64,000 bases of DNA, taken from positions 62,001-126,000 of the forward strand of contig JAHHSJ010000001.1 in the NCBI GenBank assembly GCA_020025295.1, written 5' to 3'. The translations under genes were made by a program, and so were the position numbers. Shown in pieces: positions 58,481 to 64,000 of this stretch. The DNA is from Oscillospiraceae bacterium (lineage in GTDB: Bacteria; Bacillota; Clostridia; Oscillospirales; Oscillospiraceae). Under the pieces are notes generated by a model that was not told the DNA's origin, did not search any database, and saw nothing but the letters and a program-made list of their open reading frames with translations. Position 1 is the first letter of the stretch. Each line of letters opens with the position of its first letter.

Positions 58481-60646
58481 ATGGGAAAGATCGAAGGAAA
58501 ACGGGTGGAAGGCGGTGCAAGAACAGGGCCGGGCAGCCGTTTGGCGGTGGCTGAGACAGTGACCGAGGAAAAAGGCTCTTATTGGGCCGCCGGCCTGTTT
58601 TTTGGACTTTGCATTCCGTTTTTGGAGGCGTTGCTGCGCCTGAGTGACAGCAAGGTGGAATTTCTCTCCATCGAGCTGCTGCGATCGGTGGTAGCTTCGG
58701 CTGCGGCAGGTATGCTGTTGTGGCTGATCGGCACTTTGATTCCCAAGAAAGGAATCAGCCGCTTTGTGACCGGCACACTGCTGCTGCTCATTACGGTGGT
58801 GTTTATTACCGAGCACTGCTGCCGGGCGTTTTTCGGCACCTATTTCCAGTTGAGCTTCATGCTGGATATGAGCGGTCAGGTGGCCGGGGACTTTATGAGT
58901 TCCGTCTTGGATGTCATTTGGCAGAATCTCTGGTTCTTCCCGGTGGCGCTGGTGCCGTTTGTCCTCTTTGTGGTGTTCCGCCGCCGTCTGCTGCCCAAGC
59001 GTAAGCCGCTGTGGGCCATGATTCCGGTCAGTCAGGCCCTGCTGGTAGTGATTTTCCAGTGCGTAACCCTGATTTTGTGTAAATTCGGCGGTGATGTGGG
59101 CTACTACACTTGGGACTACAACGCCAACAGTGCCGTGCCCCGGTTCGGACTGGTTACCGCGCTTCGGCTGGAGGGGCAGTATGCCCTCTTTGGGCTGCCG
59201 GAGGAGGAACTGCCCTTTGAAGCGGTGCTTTCGCCGGAAAAGCCGTCATCAGAGCCGGTTGCACCCCCGGAACCGGATGCTTTTGCAGACCCGGACGCTT
59301 CCGCAGAGCCGGAAGTGCCGGTGGTCTACGGCGAAAATACAATGGACATTGATTTTGCCGGGCTGATGAGCCAAAGCTCCGGACGCCTGAACCGTATGGA
59401 CCGGTATTTTGCCGCTCAGACGCCCACCAAGAAAAACGCCTATACCGGCCTGTTTGAGGGCAAAAATCTGATTCTGTTCACGGCGGAATCCTTCTCCACA
59501 CCAGCCATCGACGAGAAGCTGACCCCGACCCTCTATCGTCTGGCACATAACGGCTTTGTGTTCCCTAATTTCTATCAGCCGGACTGGACTCAGTCCACCA
59601 CCGGCGGTGAATTTGCCGTGATGACCGGTGTGATTCCCACTTGGGTCAACGGCAAGACTTCCTTCTCCGCCAGCGTGGGCAAGGCGATGCCCTTTGCGCT
59701 GGGGTGGCAGTTTGCGGATTTGGGTTACGATGTGAATGCCTACCACAACAACACCTACAACTACTACGGACGAGATAAGACCCACCCGAATCTGGGGTAT
59801 CAGTACACCGGCATCGGAAACGGTTTGGAGCTGCCCAATCCCAAGCTGTGGCCTACCTCCGATCTGGAGCTGATGCAGGCCACGCTGGATGAGAGTATTC
59901 AGGGCTATGTGAACGAGGGAAAGAAGTTCCATAACTACTACATGACCGTGTCCGGTCACTGCAACTATAACTTCAATGCCAATGATATGGCAAAAAAGAA
60001 CGAGGCTGCCGTGGCTCAGGTCACCGGAAGCGAGCCGGTGCGTGCCTATAAGGCCTGCAATCTGGAACTGGAGTATGCACTGCGGTATACGGTGGAGCAG
60101 CTGGAAAAGGCCGGGATTGCCGACGATACGGTGATTGTCCTGACTGGTGACCACTACCCCTACGCCATGAGCGAGGGCTCGGTGGACTACTACAACGAGC
60201 TGACCGGTCGCAACGATAACCCCAAGCTGACCTCCCGGTATGCCAATACCCTCATTCTGTGGAGCGGCTGTATCGAAGAGCCAATCGTGGTGGAAACCCC
60301 GGCCTGCTCGGTGGATATTGTCCCCACGCTCTCCAATCTCTTCGGCCTGAAGTACGATTCCCGCCTGCTGTCCGGACGGGACCTGCTGGCACCGGATGTG
60401 CCCGTGGGACAGGTGGGGACAGATATGCACCTGGCGGTGTTTGCTGACTCCGGGTTTGGCAACAGCTGGATCAGCAATGCCGGCACTTATGAGGCATCCA
60501 CACGCACCTTTACGCCCAATGACGGCGTGCAGGTGGGGGAGGACTATGTGCAGCAGGTGAATCAGATTGTGGCGGATCGCTATACCTATGCCAAATATCT
60601 GATTGGTGAGGACTATTACCGCCATGTGTTCCCTGAAGCCCCGTAA
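58481..60646 (+). CDS. LTA-synthase-like sulfatase-family membrane protein
   Basis: This 721-residue protein has about five N-terminal TM segments, a Pro/Glu-rich extracellular linker (about 255-295) and a sulfatase/alkaline-phosphatase-fold domain. Features are NLILFTAESFS, the probable nucleophile Thr in DWTQSTTGGEFAVMTG, the AYHNNTYNYYGRD region and VLTGDHYPYAMS with metal ligands. This is the lipoteichoic-acid-synthase architecture, which transfers phosphoglycerol from phosphatidylglycerol. Other phosphoglycerol or phosphoethanolamine transferases are possible. The start at 58481 follows AAGGGAGA; the longer frame from 58352 lacks a clear ribosome site. Confidence 0.88.
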   Translation: MGKIEGKRVEGGARTGPGSRLAVAETVTEEKGSYWAAGLFFGLCIPFLEALLRLSDSKVEFLSIELLRSVVASAAAGMLLWLIGTLIPKKGISRFVTGTLLLLITVVFITEHCCRAFFGTYFQLSFMLDMSGQVAGDFMSSVLDVIWQNLWFFPVALVPFVLFVVFRRRLLPKRKPLWAMIPVSQALLVVIFQCVTLILCKFGGDVGYYTWDYNANSAVPRFGLVTALRLEGQYALFGLPEEELPFEAVLSPEKPSSEPVAPPEPDAFADPDASAEPEVPVVYGENTMDIDFAGLMSQSSGRLNRMDRYFAAQTPTKKNAYTGLFEGKNLILFTAESFSTPAIDEKLTPTLYRLAHNGFVFPNFYQPDWTQSTTGGEFAVMTGVIPTWVNGKTSFSASVGKAMPFALGWQFADLGYDVNAYHNNTYNYYGRDKTHPNLGYQYTGIGNGLELPNPKLWPTSDLELMQATLDESIQGYVNEGKKFHNYYMTVSGHCNYNFNANDMAKKNEAAVAQVTGSEPVRAYKACNLELEYALRYTVEQLEKAGIADDTVIVLTGDHYPYAMSEGSVDYYNELTGRNDNPKLTSRYANTLILWSGCIEEPIVVETPACSVDIVPTLSNLFGLKYDSRLLSGRDLLAPDVPVGQVGTDMHLAVFADSGFGNSWISNAGTYEASTRTFTPNDGVQVGEDYVQQVNQIVADRYTYAKYLIGEDYYRHVFPEAP

Positions 60647-60661
60647 AAAACTGAAATGAGG

Positions 60662-60703
60662 AATGCGCCCCGACAAAAACCGCTGTCGGGGCGCATTTTT
60701 TTG
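60662..60703 (+). terminator. Terminator of the LTA-synthase-like gene
   Basis: A 14-bp stem (AATGCGCCCCGACA and complement) with an 8-base loop and a T7 run. Confidence 0.92.
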
Positions 60704-60821
60704 CTTTTCTCTTTTTCTTTTGCGAATTTGATGGTAAAATGGAACAGATAATGTGGGGGCGTGTTGCCAAATGGCACCAAAGCCCCGGAAACGCGCCCTG
60801 TGGGCGCAGGAGGAACGATAG

Positions 60822-61751
60822 ATGAATGCGACAATGGCCGCTGAGCTGAGCGCTCTGCTGGCACGGGGAGAAAGCCCTCTTTGGGAGCAGTCCCTGACCA
60901 ACCCGGAGCGGATTCGGCTCACTTGGTCCGGAGGTGCTTTGGGAGAAACCGGGGACGACCCCTGCTTTTCCCATGTGCTGTGCGCACCCAGCCGCCTTGT
61001 TATTTGCGGCGGCGGTCATGTGGCACAGGCACTGGCAGCGGCTGCTTCGGCGGTGGGGTTTGCCATCACCGTGCTGGAGGACCGTCCGGAGATGCTGGAG
61101 GAAGGTAGTTTTCCGGCCGATGCCGACTTGCGGCTGGGCGATCTGCCGACGCTGCTTCGGGAGGGCGATTTTCCGCCCAATGCCTTTTATGCGGTGATGA
61201 CCCGGAGTCACGGCGAGAATCGCCGCTGTCTGCGAACGGTGCTGGACTTGCCCCACTGTTATGCTGGGATGCTGGGCAGTCGGCAGAACAAAGCGGAGCT
61301 TCGCCGGTGGCTGATTGAGGACGGCGCACCGCCGGAGGCGGTGGCACGGCTGCATCACCCCATTGGACTTTCCATCGGAGCGGAAACTCCGGCGGAAATC
61401 GGAGCTGCGGTGACAGCGGAGCTGATTCAGTGCCGAAGCACACTGGGCGGCAGCGCCTTGGAGCAGACGGTGCTGGAGGGCTTATCAGAGCCGCCCTATG
61501 CGTGGGTCATGCTGGTGAAAACCAAGGGAATCACCCCACGCAAGCCGGGCGCCTGTATGCTGGTGCGTCCGGACGGTTCTGCTGTGGGCACCATCGGCGG
61601 CGGAGCGAGAGAGGCCGCTGCCATCCGGCAGGCGCTGGAGGTGCTGCGCAGCGGTCGGGCCGGATGCTTTACCTTTCCTGAAAACGAAGCCCCTTCCTCG
61701 TGTGGGGGCGTCGTTACTTATACCATCGTTCCCGTGAAGGAGGATGTCTGA
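60822..61751 (+). CDS. xdhC: XdhC-family molybdenum hydroxylase maturation factor, permuted
   Basis: This 309-residue protein carries both XdhC domains but in unusual order. The Rossmann part (RLVICGGGHVAQALAAAASA, AGMLGSRQNKAELRRWL, HHPIGLSIGAETPAEIG) occupies about 56-205. The XdhC_CoxI part (VKTKGITPRKPGACMLVRPD, GTIGGGAREAAAI) follows at about 222-290. In standard XdhC the CoxI domain is first. XdhC binds and sulfurates the molybdenum cofactor for insertion into xanthine dehydrogenase-type enzymes. AGGAGGAACG precedes the ATG. It is the first gene of the hydroxylase operon. Confidence 0.85.
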   Translation: MNATMAAELSALLARGESPLWEQSLTNPERIRLTWSGGALGETGDDPCFSHVLCAPSRLVICGGGHVAQALAAAASAVGFAITVLEDRPEMLEEGSFPADADLRLGDLPTLLREGDFPPNAFYAVMTRSHGENRRCLRTVLDLPHCYAGMLGSRQNKAELRRWLIEDGAPPEAVARLHHPIGLSIGAETPAEIGAAVTAELIQCRSTLGGSALEQTVLEGLSEPPYAWVMLVKTKGITPRKPGACMLVRPDGSAVGTIGGGAREAAAIRQALEVLRSGRAGCFTFPENEAPSSCGGVVTYTIVPVKEDV

Positions 61752-61752
61752 G

Positions 61753-62514
61753 ATGTTGAAATTTAGAAAACTTGCCTGCCCTGAAACGGTGGAAGAGGCA
61801 TGGCAGCTGAACCAGAACCGGGCCAACTGCGTTCTGGGCGGTACCGGATGGCTGAAAATGGGCGATCGCCCTTGGAATACCGCCATTGATCTGGGAAAAC
61901 TGGGCCTGGATACGATTGAGGAGACGGAGCAGGAGTTCCGCATCGGTGCTATGGTGACCTTGCGTCAGCTGGAGCAGCATGCGGGGCTGAATGCCTATAC
62001 GCAGGGAGCCGTGCGTGACTGCGTCAAGCACATTGTGGGCACTCAGTTCCGCAACTGTGCCACCGTGGGCGGTACCTTCTGGAGCCGATTCGGATTTTCC
62101 GATGTGCTGACCTGCTTTATGGTGCTGGACGCCTCTGTGGTGCTGGCACATACGGGCGAGATTTCTCTGCCCGAGTTTGCCGCCGGCAGCTTCCCAAATG
62201 AGGTGCTGACCCATGTGGTGGTGAAAAAGACGCCTCTTGCCGTGGTGTATGACAGCTTCCGCAATTCTGACACCGATCTCCCGGTGCTGGCTGTGGCCGT
62301 TGCTCGGACGGCAGAGGGCTATCGTGCCGCCGTGGGCGCAAGACCGGCCCGTGCAGAGCTGGTGACGGCGGCAGGGAAAGCAGAACTGAAGGAACAGGTG
62401 CAGACGCTGACCTATGGCAGCAACACCAGAGCCGGCGGAGAATACCGTGCCGCTCTGGCGGATACGCTGACCGGGCGCTGCCTGAAGAGATTGGAAGGAG
62501 ACGAACAGGAATGA
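61753..62514 (+). CDS. xdhB: Molybdenum hydroxylase, FAD-binding subunit
   Basis: This 253-residue FAD-binding domain protein of the molybdopterin dehydrogenase group has the FAD loop VLGGTGWLKMG, IGAMVTLRQLEQH, and IVGTQFRNCATVGGTFWSRF (the usual IGS/GN-x-C-G segment in variant form). ATG 61753 is favoured over 61744 because AAGGAGG is then 9 bases upstream. The subunit links the iron-sulfur protein to NAD+ or another acceptor. It is embedded in a coupled operon. Confidence 0.88.
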   Translation: MLKFRKLACPETVEEAWQLNQNRANCVLGGTGWLKMGDRPWNTAIDLGKLGLDTIEETEQEFRIGAMVTLRQLEQHAGLNAYTQGAVRDCVKHIVGTQFRNCATVGGTFWSRFGFSDVLTCFMVLDASVVLAHTGEISLPEFAAGSFPNEVLTHVVVKKTPLAVVYDSFRNSDTDLPVLAVAVARTAEGYRAAVGARPARAELVTAAGKAELKEQVQTLTYGSNTRAGGEYRAALADTLTGRCLKRLEGDEQE

Positions 62515-62972
62515 TTCTGGAACTGACGCTGAATGGAAAGAAAATATCGGCAGAGGTGCCGGAAGATATGGTCCTGTTGGATTTTTGCAGAAGTCAGGGC
62601 TGCCAGAGCGTGAAGCGTGGCTGCGAAACCTCCAACTGCGGCCTTTGCACCGTGTGGCTGGATGAAAAACCGGTGCTGAGCTGCAATGTGCCCGCCTTCC
62701 GTGCCGCCGGTCATCGGGTGACCACGCTGGAAGGCTTGCAGAAGGAAGCAGAAGAGTTCGGCGGCTATCTGGCGGACGAGGGCGGCGAGCAGTGCGGCTT
62801 CTGCAACCCCGGCTTTATTATGAATGTGCTGGCACTGGAGCGGGAACTGACTCCCGAGGCCACCGATGAAGAGATTTTGGCCTTTTTGTCCGGCAATCTG
62901 TGCCGCTGCACCGGTTATGTGAGCCAGCTGCGTGCCATTCGCCGTTGGATGAAGCGAGGTGACAAGGAATGA
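62511..62972 (+). CDS. xdhC2: Molybdenum hydroxylase, [2Fe-2S] subunit
   Basis: This 153-residue protein has a plant-type [2Fe-2S] domain (KRGCETSNCGLCTVWL with the later SC) and the helical second-cluster domain (EQCGFCNPGFIMN, SGNLCRCTGY). It is the small electron-transfer subunit of xanthine dehydrogenase-like enzymes. The ATG overlaps the FAD gene stop by four bases (ATGA), and its stop overlaps the next gene the same way. The provisional symbol follows subunit order, not a proven substrate. Confidence 0.92.
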   Translation: MILELTLNGKKISAEVPEDMVLLDFCRSQGCQSVKRGCETSNCGLCTVWLDEKPVLSCNVPAFRAAGHRVTTLEGLQKEAEEFGGYLADEGGEQCGFCNPGFIMNVLALERELTPEATDEEILAFLSGNLCRCTGYVSQLRAIRRWMKRGDKE

Positions 62973-64000
62973 AGCCCATCAGTGAACTTCGCTCTGTCAA
63001 TCAGGGCATCCGGAAAAAGGACTATAAGGCGCTGGTCACCGGTCAGGGCGTGTATACGCAGGATCTGGCCCCCAAGGACTGTCTGGTCGTGAAGCTGCTG
63101 CGCTCTCCCCATGCCAGTGCGTGGATTGAGTCCATTGATGTGACCCGTGCCCGGAAGGTGCCGGGCATCGAGTGCGTCCTCACTTGGGAGGATGTGCCTC
63201 ACATTCGTTTTACTCAGGCAGGACAGAGTTATCCCGAGCCGTCCCCTTATGACCGCTACATTCTGGACCGCCAGCTGCGTTATGTGGGCGATCCGGTGGC
63301 TATTGTGGCCGGTGAAACGGAAGATGCTGTGGAGAAGGCTCTGAAGCTGATTCGGGTCAAGTACGAGGTGCAGGAGCCGCTGCTGGACTTCCGCAAGGCA
63401 CTGGATAACCCGCATGTGATTCATCCGGAGGACGATTGGAAGATGAACTTCGATCAGGGCAACGCCGTGGAGCGCAACCTGATCAGCCATGAGGAGAGCA
63501 GCGACGGAGATGTGGAAGCCGTGCTGGCGGACTGCGATGTGGTGGTGGACGAAACCTACTACACCCCCTCGGATAACCAGACGCCCATGGAAACCTTCCG
63601 TGCCTGTGCCTATATGGATACCTACGGCCGACTGAATCTGCTGCCGGCTACCCAGATTCCCTTCCATGTGCGCCGCATTATCGCCACCGCTTTGGGTATT
63701 CCCAAAAGTCAGGTGCGTGTAGTGAAACCTCGTATCGGCGGCGGCTTTGGCGCCAAGCAGACGGTGGAGGCAGAGCCGTATCCGGCCATTGTGACTTGGC
63801 TCACCGGCAAGCCGTCCATGATTGTTTACACCCGGGAGGAAGCCATGAGCTGTGGCTGCCCCCGTCATGAGATGCAGATTCATGTCCGTGTGGGCGGTGA
63901 CCGGGATGGTCACATCCGAGCCATTGCGATGGAGACCCTGTCCAATGGCGGCGCCTATGGAGATCACTCCACTACGACCATGGGTCTGTCCGGACACAAG
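62969..64000 (+). CDS. xdhA: Molybdenum hydroxylase, large (molybdopterin) subunit, 5' part
   Basis: The open frame runs from ATG 62969 to the window end (344 codons visible). It begins with the aldehyde oxidase/xanthine dehydrogenase a/b hammerhead domain (ALVTGQGVYTQDLAPKD, VGDPVAIVAGETEDA) and then the molybdopterin-binding domain with QIPFHVRRIIATALGI and IGGGFGAKQTVEAEP. The gene continues beyond the window. The substrate (xanthine, nicotinate, purine or aldehyde) is not evident from this part. It is coupled to the [2Fe-2S] gene by a four-base overlap. Confidence 0.9.
   Translation, partial: MKPISELRSVNQGIRKKDYKALVTGQGVYTQDLAPKDCLVVKLLRSPHASAWIESIDVTRARKVPGIECVLTWEDVPHIRFTQAGQSYPEPSPYDRYILDRQLRYVGDPVAIVAGETEDAVEKALKLIRVKYEVQEPLLDFRKALDNPHVIHPEDDWKMNFDQGNAVERNLISHEESSDGDVEAVLADCDVVVDETYYTPSDNQTPMETFRACAYMDTYGRLNLLPATQIPFHVRRIIATALGIPKSQVRVVKPRIGGGFGAKQTVEAEPYPAIVTWLTGKPSMIVYTREEAMSCGCPRHEMQIHVRVGGDRDGHIRAIAMETLSNGGAYGDHSTTTMGLSGHK

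Overview
The window looks like chromosome of a GC-rich, spore-forming, anaerobic Clostridia species. Its gene content fits a gut Oscillospiraceae/Ruminococcaceae relative (inference from gene content and codon use only; no rRNA is present). Evidence includes Spo0A, SigK split by a skin-like element, SpmA/SpmB, AbrB, CotF-like coat proteins, RNase J, a membrane pyrophosphatase, a biotin-dependent sodium-pump decarboxylase and a reverse rubrerythrin. No tRNA, rRNA or CRISPR array was seen.

Layout. 0-10 kb: the 3' end of RNase J, a small Xre regulator/membrane protein pair, a uracil permease, a DUF2809 protein, a large P-type-ATPase-like protein that has lost its catalytic motifs, RlmB, FtsH and a YmfI-like reductase. 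10-21 kb: a structured leader in front of that reductase, an EF-G-like GTPase, an L,D-transpeptidase, the yabB-rsmI-abrB neighbourhood known from Bacillus, spmAB, efp, a CD1247-like acidic protein, TcdA and Spo0A. 21-30 kb: a long non-coding stretch with a second structured segment, then the beta, biotin-carrier and gamma parts of a Na+-translocating decarboxylase, an aconitase-family hydratase, a membrane pyrophosphatase and a uridine phosphorylase.

30.8-36.3 kb is the most striking part. sigK is interrupted 21 codons before its end by a 4.77-kb element carrying a large serine recombinase. The element ends hold the two halves of a palindromic attP (18-bp arms, 8-bp centre) beside a direct 8-bp core. 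Excision would restore a 234-residue pro-SigK. Cargo is a HAD phosphatase and a MarR/FUSC efflux-type pair with a clear operator.

36-50 kb: Sir2, HD hydrolase, a Fur-box-controlled reverse rubrerythrin, an antiporter, RsmE and an acetyltransferase. Then comes a five-gene minus-strand operon (DUF4127, transporter, HyuA-like ATPase, HExxH protein, FAD oxidoreductase) divergent from an AraC regulator, which may be an undescribed catabolic system. 50-64 kb: an SdpR/SdpI-like pair with a perfect operator, AsnA, two small coat-type proteins, an MFS transporter, ExoIII, PepD, an LTA-synthase-like sulfatase and the start of a molybdenum hydroxylase operon that runs off the window.

How the parts fit together: the decarboxylase, K+-type pyrophosphatase and antiporter suggest sodium-based energetics. 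EF-P has Lys32 and a YmfI-like reductase lies nearby, suggesting the Bacillus-type EF-P modification. Spo0A, AbrB, SigK, SpmAB and CotF point to a full sporulation programme.
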